Shown here piece by piece: positions 42,864-52,790 of a stretch of DNA of 64,000 nt; position 1 is the first letter of the stretch; the number at the start of each line of letters is the position of its first letter. This stretch comes from Rhizodiscina lignyota (Eukaryota > Ascomycota > Dothideomycetes > Aulographales > Rhizodiscinaceae), in assembly GCA_010015805.1 (NCBI GenBank), contig ML978121.1, positions 3,100,001 to 3,164,000 of the forward strand. Reading direction: 5' to 3'. Both the position numbers and the translations under genes were made by a program. The notes beneath the pieces were generated by a model. The model was not told the DNA's origin, did no database searches, and saw only the letters and a list, made by a program, of their open reading frames with translations.

Positions 42864-44411
42864 ATTGGCCGTCGGCCCTCCAATGGGAGGTAGAGGATGG
42901 TAGCGCGGGAAGGCTAAGGTGAGGCTTAAAAGCGTGCGGGATGAGCGATGGACGGTAACGAGCGAATTGCTTTCGATGCTATCTTGACAACATGGTTAGA
43001 CGGTGGTTAGGTGCAGGAGGCAGGCGGGCGAGAAGAAGAATCAAGCGGAGTGGAGAGAGATGAAAAGGTGTGTCTGACCTTGCGGCTCGATGCAGTTTCG
43101 CTTTTGGGCGTGGCTGGTCGCACGCCTGGTCCTCAACGCGCGCCCAGACTCGCCGAGACGTTTAAGCTTGCCCACAGCACGCAGCAATCACCACGATACC
43201 CCGGCGAGGCCTCGGCTTTCACGTAATTCTGAGAAGAGGCAGCTGAAAACAGGGAAACGAGAGCACAAAGAACGTGGAAGAGCAATTGCAATATCTTCAG
43301 CGAAGTCGACGGCAGCGAGCGAGAAAAGTCACGAGTGCGGAGACTCGAGCGCCACTCGTATTTCAATTGTTATCGTCCTCACACCACCCGTCATATGTAC
43401 AAGGCTACACCAGCGAGCTCCGTCGTCTGCTACCGATTCGTACAGTGCCCCGCTATTTCGCTGCTCTATTGTTTGAGATTCCCGATAGCTCTAGCAGCAG
43501 GCACTGTGGCAATTCTCTTGCGTGTACTCGTCTTGAGCCTCACCAATGGCGGGCACCTTTACATCCAACTCCGAACTCTATCCTTGTGCATATCTCTTCT
43601 TTCTTTCGCGTCTCGCAGAACTGCCAAATTCATGATCTCCATAATCAAAGAAACATGGCAAAGCCCTTGTTTGCTTGACTCGTCGCAGCTCTTTCCCCTG
43701 CTGGCCTCTCCACTGTTTCAAGAAGCACTGCCAAATGTCAAGGAAGAGCCTCCTTCATTGAATCATTACGAACAAAATGACGTCGAGGCGGTTCCACTCA
43801 TCGATCGATACGTCCTGCGCAACAGCCATCTGTCGCACATAGCGGGTTGTCCGAATGCCAACTTGTCCATCACAATTCTTCTGAAGATTCTCGACATCTT
43901 TGCAAGAGAGGACCGTTCGAGAAGTCCACTAGAATAATGGATTTGCCATGCGGAAAAGCTGCAGCTGCAAGTCAACCTTCTAACCAGCTGAGGACTAAAG
44001 GAGGGCCCGCATGCAGCGATCGTCACAGCGCAGCACGTTGCGACACTGAAAATAGGATGGCGGGTGCAGGGCTGTCATGTCTAAGCCTTTCGCCTCTTCG
44101 GCGCTGGACCCGGCTTAAACGGATGGCCACCAGCGTTTTGCCACCAGAAACAATGGTGCATTGTCGGTTAGCTGCCGATCGAATGGCATCAACGTTCGAG
44201 CCGCATGTAGCTCATCCACTCCATCGAGGTGCTGCGTTGGACGGCAAACCATGTTTGACCTTGAACTCTTCGCTATTGCTGAGATTGATAGGTATCTAAT
44301 TATGAATAAGAGCAGCGATTGCCCAGAGCCATCTCACCGCAGAGCTGGTATCACGTTCTATCCAAACAATAACGCCCGCCTCGTCAAGTCGTGGTCATAC
44401 AGATTTGAAAA
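42864..44411. other. Intergenic region with one doubtful open frame
   Basis: Upstream of the GPI-protein gene and downstream of MGM1. The only candidate is listed separately at 43632-43937. The 43010-43280 segment is GC-rich and promoter-like. Confidence 0.4.
43632..43937 (+). CDS. Hypothetical ORF, doubtful
   Basis: 101 codons from ATG 43632 (MISIIKETWQSPC), ending DRSRSPLE. The open frame extends further upstream without a better ATG than 43395. Composition in the second half (KEEPPSLNHYEQNDVEAVPL) is protein-like, but I know no homologous family and see no introns. It may be chance. Confidence 0.18.
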   Translation: MISIIKETWQSPCLLDSSQLFPLLASPLFQEALPNVKEEPPSLNHYEQNDVEAVPLIDRYVLRNSHLSHIAGCPNANLSITILLKILDIFAREDRSRSPLE

Positions 44412-47355
44412 CTAGAACAAACTCCATCTGCCTCGCCCTTTCTCGCCCGAGGACGTCTGAGTTGATCTTGAAGTATATCTCTTCTCACGGGCTTCAAGCT
44501 GCCTCAAAGCCTCAATCTCCTGAAGGACGTGCTCAAGCAAGTCTTTGCGACGAACGACGTCCAAGTGGCGACGAATCTTAGGGTCCTCCCTTGCGAAGCG
44601 ATCGATCTCCGCTTGTGATAATCCTCGTCCTAATCGTGCATCGAGCTCTCGAGGAAACTACAGATGTCAATGGGATTGCAAATCAGGAATGTCGGAGTGA
44701 CTTACGCTGTAATAGAATTTAGAAAGGAGTTCCGCGTCCAGAAAGAGGTCCGCTGTCGTGGTCAACTTGTCGGCTACGGCATCTAGGAATATTTCTGGGC
44801 AGTAGTATTTGTTTACTTTCGATGCACACTGCTTCGATTTGACAGCTAGTAGACGCATCTTGATGGTGTCGGCTCTGTCACGAAGAAAGACGGCATCACG
44901 ACCTATTGCAGCCGATTAGTGTACGCAAAGTAACGCTGATCAAGTGAATAGCTTACCCCTTCTTAATAGTGCCGCGCTAAAGCCACCAGCTCCTCCAACG
45001 CCATCACCTTCCAAGACAACCTGGCCACTTCTCACTCGGTCGATGAAGCTCATGACTTCTCTTAACCGTTTCCGCCCACCAACTTCTGCCTCTACCTGCT
45101 TAACAGCCGTTTCACAGTCATGCAGTTCCTCTTTCAGCACTGATGTGATGTTCTCCCTTCCTCGTGCCCACTCTGAGTCTTCAAGCTCAATGCGGTATTT
45201 ATAAGGCTTAATGCAAATCTCCAGCTCGTCGCTGATATCATACGACAGGTCGCGGAGTATCGAGGACGATGCTTCCGTGATCGCGGTTCGCGCAAATGGA
45301 TGTGCTGAGAAGGTCGAGCTTACAATAAGGTGGTCGATGTGTGCTTGTAAAGCATTCGCCACTACTGTCGTGGCAAGACGACCGATACCTAGTTTCGTGA
45401 GAGAAGCAGTGGAGGCGTCGAGCTTCAAGTGCCACAGCTGATTATCTGGATCTGCCTTCGGAAGTTCGCTCAAAGCGTCCACTTCTAGTTCAGCGATTGT
45501 CAAATCCTCAACAGGTTTGTTCCAGTAGCGCTGAGCAAGGAGATTCAGCACCTGCTGGTCAAGCTCATGCTTGATGAGTTCTCGCACTTGAGAGCGGCCA
45601 AAGCTATCCGAGAATTCTCTGAACGAGTGCTTGAATGCATCCAGACTTTCTGCCAAGTATGTTTCAGCAGAGAGCGATCGATCGTTGTATTGCACTTTAA
45701 ATTCGTATGTGGCCTCTGCAAGCTCTTGGTGAATAGCTTCCGATGTCGTCTTCAAGCTTGCTGCCATAGTCTGCTCGAGAACATGCATCAATTTCTTCCG
45801 TAGGTTTTTAGTGCCGACCTCGATTTCGGATTGCGAACCAAATTCCAGAGGATGGGATGAGAAGTATGCGTCCTCATTCTTCATCACAGCGTTGCTGATG
45901 TTTCCACTGCCGCGCGAGAAGAGACTTCCAGTAGATGATGGTAGCTTGGACACCACGCCAACATAACCAAGTCGCAATCCATACTTCTTATCATTCAGCA
46001 TGCTGGCTCCTCGCTCTGCTTCAACCAGGTCCATCTTTGTAATCACTCCAATTGTCCGCTCTCCGCGAGGGTCTACTTTGCGACTCGCGCGAAGGGCTGT
46101 GGAGTTTGCCAAGTCTACGTCCGCCGCGGAAATAGCAAGGATGATATTTGGCGGCTGAATGTACTTCTCACAGAGTTCCGTAATCTTCTCTTTCAACTCT
46201 GGAGGTTGATCAGCATTTGTGACCTGAATGTATCCTGGCAGGTCGATGAGAGACAGGTCTGGAACATTGGGCGAATAGATCCTGAGTTGAATTGGGTCAT
46301 CCGACACGCAATCCTGAGCTGGAACAGCAAGATTGAGGTCCGTAAGAGTCCTCTGGACCTGCGAGAAGTCCGTAATCTTTCCTAATCCGAGCGCTGGAAA
46401 CTCTCCATATTCGGAATGTGCATCCGGAGTATTTACTAGAGTGAGCTCGATCGGACGTCGCGTGACCATGTTTGAGCCTTTCGGAAGGAATTCGTGGCCG
46501 ACAATTGCTTCAAGTACAGAGCTCTTCCCGGACGATTGAGAGCCGATGACGACTATGGATGGTAGCGTTAGTTGCTCCGATTGTCCCACAGTCTGCAATA
46601 GGCTCCGGATTTGGATCATCTTCTTCGTCAACATCATCATCTGGTCGTCTCGTGCGATCTTCTCTTCCGACCGGCTGTCTTCATCGCCATCTGAGCTGCC
46701 GAATGCCGCCGCAGAGGCACTACCTGCCACAGCTGCACCAGCTCCCATACCGCTCTGTTTTGGGTCTTTAGGGCCAGATCCTCCGTACTCGCCACCACTC
46801 GATTCGCCTTCACCAGAAAATATGTTTGCCATCCATTCCGGCATCTTGACATCCTCTTTTGTCTTCTGCCATCCTCGCCTTGTCTGTTCCCATACGCCAT
46901 TTGCGCCATCGTACATATCTCCTGCTGTGGTAGATGCACGGTCCCTTGTACGGTTGAAGATGTCCATCGCGAAAGTCCCGGCCTCTATGATGCATATTAG
47001 CTCATGAACCACACAACATATACCAGATATCCATACGAGATGCTTGATTCTGTACGTATGCCAATCCCGCAATTGTAGCGCCTCCAGCTGCAGTCCCTAC
47101 CATAGCGAATTTGGTGAAGAGCTTCGGGAAGATACGAAAAGCTCCCCGGAGAAAGGATATCGATCTCACGGCTGGCACATTGTGCACAAAATATGCGCCG
47201 AGAGGCCATTTCCGCGTCTTAAGGAAACGCTGTCCGCCATCCGTTCTCAGAAGGCCTCCGGTACTCCAATGATGCGCGAGTCTCTGAGGGGTGTATATTG
47301 CTGCAAAACGGTGGGCGGCCGGCGCCACTCGAGCCGCGAAGAGTCTCCCGCTCAT
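44412..47355 (-). CDS. MGM1: Mitochondrial inner-membrane dynamin-like GTPase Mgm1
   Basis: OPA1/Mgm1 GTPase that fuses inner membranes and shapes cristae. Exons are 47355-47037, 46984-44957, 44902-44706 and 44657-44412; 929 residues. The Arg-rich N-terminus (MSGRLFAARVAPAAHRFAAI) is a mitochondrial presequence. A membrane anchor follows at about 83-102 (MVGTAAGGATIAGLAYV). A second Gly/Ala-rich segment at about 185-202 (GMGAGAAVAGSASAAAFG) sits where rhomboid Pcp1 cleaves other Mgm1 proteins. GTPase motifs: GSQSSGKSS (about 254-262), LIDLPGYI and ITKMDLVE. Stalk and C-terminal assembly (GED-like) regions are complete (DLLEHVLQEIEALRQLEARE). The first splice must use the GTATGG donor; the nearby GTATGT would create a stop. 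It is head to head with DUG3. Confidence 0.95.
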
Positions 47356-47861
47356 GGTCAAGTTTCTCTTCAATCCGGCTTCAGTGGCATGGTATGGTGG
47401 TTGGTGGTGCGCGTTTTAATAGTGGTGCCTTGTTGGAGTTCGGCATCCGCGCGTTGATGTCAGTCAATGCCTTCATGCAGGTGCAGGGCTCCTACGGTTG
47501 GCGATATTTAATATCTGGACATAACTACTGTGACTCTTCTTCCGGAGAACAAATCATAAGAGGATACGATAGCTTTCAACATCATTGGCGTTCTGGCGAA
47601 AACACGTGTTTATCTTCTATTGTCGTGGATAATTCCTCATCCTCTCATCACTGCAGAAAAGTATATGTAGTACGGTATCGTATCAGAAATTGCGTCATTT
47701 TGCTCTGACGCAAAAGCGCTGTGCTACCATTCCCTTTACCGCCCAGTCATTGCTGTTACCGCTTTCTCTTCAAATTCAAGAAAGGATATCCAATCTCCTT
47801 GCAAGATTACAACTGTTCGATCCGCTCACTGGACAATTCCTTTCCCAAATTTCATGCAACT
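47356..47861. promoter_or_regulatory. Bidirectional promoter, MGM1 / DUG3
   Basis: 506 bp between divergent starts. Several short AT-rich patches (for example GATATTTAATATC near 47501) could act as core promoter elements. No gene seen. Confidence 0.4.
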
Positions 47862-49091
47862 ATGTGTCGATTCTTAGTGAGCACGTGCCCTCCATTAGCA
47901 GACAGTAATAGTCTAATATAATTCAGGTCTACAAAGGCAAGGATGAGATTCTGCTCTCGAAGCTGATTCTCGAACCGGCGCACAGTATCCTCCATCAATC
48001 TTTCGACTCCCGGCTACGCATCGTACATCTCTCCTTCTGCCTCTGCTTCGACCATTCTCTAACAGTAACAGGATCACCGCCGCCCTCACAACGGCGATGG
48101 CTTCGGAATCGGCTACTACACCTCCCCAGCCCTCGGCCCAGATCCATGCATCTTCACCTCCACCATCCCGGCGTGGAACTGCGTGAACCTCGCCCGCCTC
48201 GCCGCGAAGACGACCTCCTCGCTCATCTTCGCCCACGTGCGCGCCACTACGGAGGGCAATCTCAGCGACCAGAACTGCCACCCCTTCCGGCACCGCTCGC
48301 TCATGTGGATGCACAACGGCGGCATCGGCTGCTGGCGGCTGGTCAAGCGGCGCCTGGCCGCGTCGCTGCGCGACGAGTGGTTCGTCAACGTGCAGGGCAG
48401 CACGGATAGCGAGTGGGCGTTCGCCGTCTTCCTCGACTGTCTGGACAGGATGGGCTACTCGCCGAACAGCGAGGAGTACAGCACGGACGGGTTCGGGCAT
48501 GCGGTGCTGCGGAAGGCGTTGTTGCAGACGATTGAGCGGATCAACGGGTTGATACGGGAGGTGGTGCAGGAGCAGGGGATGAACGGCGAGGATACGCGGA
48601 GTTTGCTGAATTTCGCGGTCACGGATGGGCATAGTGTTGTTTGCACGAGGTATGTGAGCAGTCGGACGGATGAGCCGGCGAGCTTGTTCTTCTCGTCGGG
48701 GACGAGCTGGCGGCAGCAGAAGAATAGCACGAAGGATGATGAGGGGAAGGTGGACTACAAGATGGAGCGCAGAGACAAAGGAGCGGATATCGTGCTCGTT
48801 GCAAGCGAGCCACTGACTTTCGAGCGTGGTACGTTGTGAAGTTGAGTGGCCCATGCCATTTCTTCAAGCTGATGGTGAACAGACAACTGGGTAACCGTGC
48901 CCGTAAACTCAATCCTGACCATCCACAAGCAGACGGTCATGATCCATCCCATCATCGACGAGTTTTGGAGCCCTGACCCATCGCACGGGCGGTCAACGGA
49001 GTATGCAAAGGCCAAGGGGCAAACGATCCCGACAAGCCGCAATACTGATGTCGCTACGGAGACTAGAGCGGTAGTGGAAAGCGTTGCTTAG
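47862..49091 (+). CDS. DUG3: Glutathione-degradation amidotransferase subunit Dug3
   Basis: Class-II (Ntn) glutamine-amidotransferase subunit of the Dug2-Dug3 complex, which breaks the gamma-glutamyl bond of glutathione in the cytosol. Exons are 47862-47876, 47927-48022, 48072-48828 and 48883-49091; 358 residues. The first exon is only 15 nt and encodes MCRFL: removal of Met exposes the nucleophile Cys2. The second splice must use the second of two tandem acceptors (AACAGTAACAG) to join LRI to DHRRPHNGDGFGIGYY, the conserved family segment. FAHVRATTEG, HPFRHRSLMWMHNGGI and ITDGHSVV-like (AVTDGHSVVCTRY) regions follow. The C-terminus (WVTVPVNSILTIHKQTVMIH) closes the fold. Length and motifs match Dug3. 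Confidence 0.94.
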
Positions 49092-49607
49092 GGATCCTGG
49101 TGTCTCTTTGGACTTTTCTTCATGGTCGATAGAACCATTTACAGCAATGTCACTCGATATGAACACAAAAGCGAACAAGTGCAATCAGCAATATCTCTCA
49201 AAACTTCATGCTTCTTTCCATCGATTCCATCCTACACACGTTACACTCGATCTGGCTTCATGCCGAAACGTCCACCTCTCATCGTGACTACATACAAGGG
49301 AGAGAGAGGTTGCAAAGTAGTGCCGCCATGCTCGCGGCGCAATGCCAGATCATACATTATTGCCCCGCAATGCTGATTCGCAGAAAAAAGAACGACTTTT
49401 TGTCAGCCGAGTGAGAGAAAAAACGCCGCACTATGCCAAGCGCCGATAAAAATGTGGTATCGCAGGGTTTGAATCAGAAAAGCTCTGAGGCCGTAGATAA
49501 AGACAGAAAGAAAAGAAATTTTCGAGCATGCAATGCGGTAACTGTAAATATGAATCGAAAATAGCAACTGGCCCAGCGTCGAGGCGAGCTTTGCTCTCGC
49601 AAATAGC
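49092..49607. terminator. Convergent 3' region, DUG3 / EGF-like membrane protein
   Basis: 516 bp between facing stop codons. No gene, repeat or RNA recognised. Confidence 0.4.
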
Positions 49608-52600
49608 TCAAGAAGTCTTCCCGAAAACGGTGCCATTCTTCACCGTGACTCTCAGGTCGACAAAATCCATGAACCATCCGCTGGCCCCAAGAGTCAAGTT
49701 CTTCGCCGCAGCAGTGGCGTTGTCTCCGCCCTGCTTTGAGTTTGAGTCACCGAACCAATCGCTCAGGCGGCCCTGCGCATCGCTCGCGTCGTTCACACTT
49801 GCTGTCTCCTGGAGGATGAAGAGTATCGCGATTCGAGCAAAGTCCATATCCGTGTCTGTGTTGGTGCCAGACAGCTCTGCAGGGGTGGAGGCGGTCGAGG
49901 TCGCAGATGAGGCGCCTCTTGTGGATGTTGCGGCAGCGTTGACTTTAGTGCTAGAAGGGTGATCTGATGGGTTGCCAGAGGCGAAGACGACGCCGTTCGC
50001 AGTTTCAGTCGCGCGACGGAAGAGCGCAGGTTCGGTTCGGGTGGCGGTGGGTACGATATCACCTCCATCCCAACCCGCGTCAGCAGTAGGTATGGCATAT
50101 ATTGCTTGGTCGTGAATGATATTTTCGGAGTCAGGAGAGGGAGTTGCGGTGGCACTAGTGGTGTCGGGTGTGAAAGGGTTACGATCGACGGCCAGAGGTA
50201 TATACAGATTGACCACCGACCGCTTCGTTGTTGCTCCGTTGAGGGTGACGAGAGCGTCCTGTGTCGTACAACTGAGATCGGAAGAAGAAAATTGAGCCAG
50301 GACTCGCTGGCTGTCGAGTGGGATGCTGAAATTGCTCTGCGCAACATCAACAAGTCTTGGGATGGCGCTGCCAACAGTTGCGTTTGGTGCGCCGCTAAGA
50401 GACATTGTTGTACAAGAACTATCAGAAGCAGCTGTGCACTGTGCTCCACTGAAGCCGTTGACACAGAGGCAGCCACATTGCCCATTGCGGGTTAGGATGC
50501 TACTTCCTCCGTTCTGGCAAGCGAACTGCTTTTGGCAGACCGAGAGAGCGGTGTTGGCGCCTTGGTTTGTGGACTTCTGGCGCGGAATAACAACGAGACC
50601 AATGGGGATGACAACCGCGGCGGCGATCAGAAGGATAAGGACGATCATCAGGAGAATGAATGCCCAGCGTGGCATCCCACAACACCTCCGTGGTTGCTTC
50701 CGCTCACTTGGTTTCTCGAAGACAAATCGAGGGTCCATCTCATCGCGTCCCATGTCTCTACTGCGCGGATCCATCTCTGGCCAGCCGGTCCCTCTCGTCC
50801 CGGGACTACGATTCCCGGTTGGCGTCGCAAGCCCAGGTGGGGGGAACGATGCGAGAATATCAGACAGCGAGCCGGAAGCGGATTTCCTGTCCACTTCATA
50901 GCCCTCTTTCCGTGCCTCACTGATGAACCACTCCATACCAAGCCTACTTGCTGTCTTTCCCCGATCAAGATTTGCTGCTAGTCGAGTTGCTCGCCGTATC
51001 AGGTCCGGCAAGCTCGTCAAACTTCCTCTTGCCTCTGCTTCTCGAACCGCATCCACATTCAACCGTGGTGGACGGCGAAGACCAGCTCTTTCCGCCAATC
51101 CACCTTTTGGGGACCTCAGAGCCTCCACAGAATCCTTGTCTAGTGCACCGCCTCTCTCCAATCCCGCGAGGATTGCTTCCCGTTGGGCATCCTGTGGTGA
51201 CATGGGTAATTTTCCTCTGGACATAGGTGCATTTGGGGAGAGTGGTGAGGATACGTTCGGCTTGTAGGGGCTACCGGTTCGTGGTACTGGCGACTGACTT
51301 CTCACAACAGGCTTCATGTCTCCGAAGATGTCCATGGAGGCCACTGTCTCGGGCCTCTTACTTGATGCATCGTCATCCATGATCCTCTTTTCTATCGAGG
51401 ATAACGACGTTTCTGACGATGACGGATCTGCGAGCGCTGTTGGAGTGTTCATTGAAGGTTGAGGAGTTGTCTCTCTTGTCGCATCACGGGAGTTTCCCAG
51501 CCCCGCCGCAAAAGCCCCCCCTGCAGCCCCAGCCGCCATGGCTGCCTGCGCAACAATGCCGCCTTTTGAAACATCTGCCCTTTGTGAATTGTCTCTGACG
51601 GGAATCAGTGATGGTTTGGCTCTCTTCCCCAAGCTTGCCTGTCGAACAAGGCCCCTGTCGTCGTCGTGATCTTCCAGTCTCATTGAAGCTTGCTCTCGAC
51701 GCGGCGACTCGTCATCAGAAGGTGTGTCGTCCATATAGTAGTCTGGTACGCCGGACGGTATCACATTACTTGAAGCATATGAGCCATGAGACACTCTCTC
51801 GGCTTCTTCAACGATGGGAGAGACTCCAAAGGACTGCTGAGAGTAATACGACGAGGGGCCTCTTCTGGCAGAAGGAGGGGGCCCGAGGGGTATTCGTCGT
51901 GGCATCTGTGATGGCTGAGGTGGTGGCGGCATAGGAGGTGGCTCGGATTGAGGTACAGGAAAGTCGGGTATTGAGCCAATGGATGAGTCAGAAGCATAGG
52001 AAGAATCTGTCACTGGCCGCGACATATTCGGAGAGGTTGGTGACAGGAACTCTTCTCCTCTGTACGGTTCCTGTGCGTGCGGTGACTTGGGTTGCACCCG
52101 AACAGGACGGCCTGGAGGAGATTGTAGTGGTGGTTGAGCTGGCCATCCATAGTTCATGCCAGCCGGAGCATCTGCAGACCCGGATTGCGCAAGCTGCTCT
52201 AAACGAGGCACAAGAATGTCTGGTCGCTTCTGGGGTCGATCCGAACTCCCCTGAGTGTTTTCCCTCGCAGCTCTTATTGCTCCTTTATTCGCACTCTCTT
52301 CAGACCTGCTGCTATCGCCCCTTAAAGGCCATGCTGGGGTGGGTGAATTTTGACGAGGTTTTGGAATGTCTTCTGGTGACCCATCAGGCGAAGGACGAGG
52401 TAGCCGACTGATTGGCACCAGATATGGATCACCCTGTCGCCGCGGAGGTCCCCGTGAAGATGGTGAATTTTGCGATGGTGACGCTCGAGCAGCCTGATCC
52501 GGACTATCGGGATAGTCTGGATATTGATATTCTCCTTGCCGCCGTGCAGAAGAATTTGGAGCCGTTTTCAGGTTGTCCGGGAGTTCTTGGGCGACTCGAT

Positions 52601-52790
52601 CAACATATCTCCTCTCGCTCTCTGACTGCGGAGGGCGATACGGTTGCTGTCTTCTGTAAGTCTGCTCCGGCAATGCTCCTCCCAGCTCTCTCGCCGCTTT
52701 GGCTGATCCCTTGTTCCAAACCGGGTTACCAGGCCCTTTCGCGGCTGGTATGCCATATGGCACCCCCTGTCCGTGCGGAGCGTAACTCAT
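49608..52790 (-). CDS. EGF-like single-pass membrane protein with long disordered N-terminus
   Basis: 1060 residues, single exon, ATG at 52790 (MSYAPHGQGVPYGIPAAKGP). Residues 1-700 are Pro/Ser/Arg-rich and disordered, with no signal peptide, and would be cytoplasmic. After a CCGMPR turn, the helix at about 709-731 (AFILLMIVLILLIAAAVV) spans the membrane as a type II anchor. Outside, about residues 753-785, is an EGF-like module: CQKQFACQNGGSSIL, then CGCLCVNGFSGAQC, six cysteines in the usual order. A Ser/Thr-rich extracellular domain (GAPNATVGSAIP, TLNGATTKRSVVNLYIPLAV) follows, ending FVDLRVTVKNGTVFGKTS. Similar fungal proteins exist but I know no assigned function; surface sensing or wall contact is a guess. 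Confidence 0.8.
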   Translation of the reverse strand: MSYAPHGQGVPYGIPAAKGPGNPVWNKGSAKAARELGGALPEQTYRRQQPYRPPQSESERRYVDRVAQELPDNLKTAPNSSARRQGEYQYPDYPDSPDQAARASPSQNSPSSRGPPRRQGDPYLVPISRLPRPSPDGSPEDIPKPRQNSPTPAWPLRGDSSRSEESANKGAIRAARENTQGSSDRPQKRPDILVPRLEQLAQSGSADAPAGMNYGWPAQPPLQSPPGRPVRVQPKSPHAQEPYRGEEFLSPTSPNMSRPVTDSSYASDSSIGSIPDFPVPQSEPPPMPPPPQPSQMPRRIPLGPPPSARRGPSSYYSQQSFGVSPIVEEAERVSHGSYASSNVIPSGVPDYYMDDTPSDDESPRREQASMRLEDHDDDRGLVRQASLGKRAKPSLIPVRDNSQRADVSKGGIVAQAAMAAGAAGGAFAAGLGNSRDATRETTPQPSMNTPTALADPSSSETSLSSIEKRIMDDDASSKRPETVASMDIFGDMKPVVRSQSPVPRTGSPYKPNVSSPLSPNAPMSRGKLPMSPQDAQREAILAGLERGGALDKDSVEALRSPKGGLAERAGLRRPPRLNVDAVREAEARGSLTSLPDLIRRATRLAANLDRGKTASRLGMEWFISEARKEGYEVDRKSASGSLSDILASFPPPGLATPTGNRSPGTRGTGWPEMDPRSRDMGRDEMDPRFVFEKPSERKQPRRCCGMPRWAFILLMIVLILLIAAAVVIPIGLVVIPRQKSTNQGANTALSVCQKQFACQNGGSSILTRNGQCGCLCVNGFSGAQCTAASDSSCTTMSLSGAPNATVGSAIPRLVDVAQSNFSIPLDSQRVLAQFSSSDLSCTTQDALVTLNGATTKRSVVNLYIPLAVDRNPFTPDTTSATATPSPDSENIIHDQAIYAIPTADAGWDGGDIVPTATRTEPALFRRATETANGVVFASGNPSDHPSSTKVNAAATSTRGASSATSTASTPAELSGTNTDTDMDFARIAILFILQETASVNDASDAQGRLSDWFGDSNSKQGGDNATAAAKNLTLGASGWFMDFVDLRVTVKNGTVFGKTS

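Noticed and set aside
43335-43631. Upstream part of a 200-codon forward open frame
   Set aside because: Starts at GTG, has no family resemblance, and lies in promoter-like DNA; only the ATG-initiated tail is kept, at low confidence.
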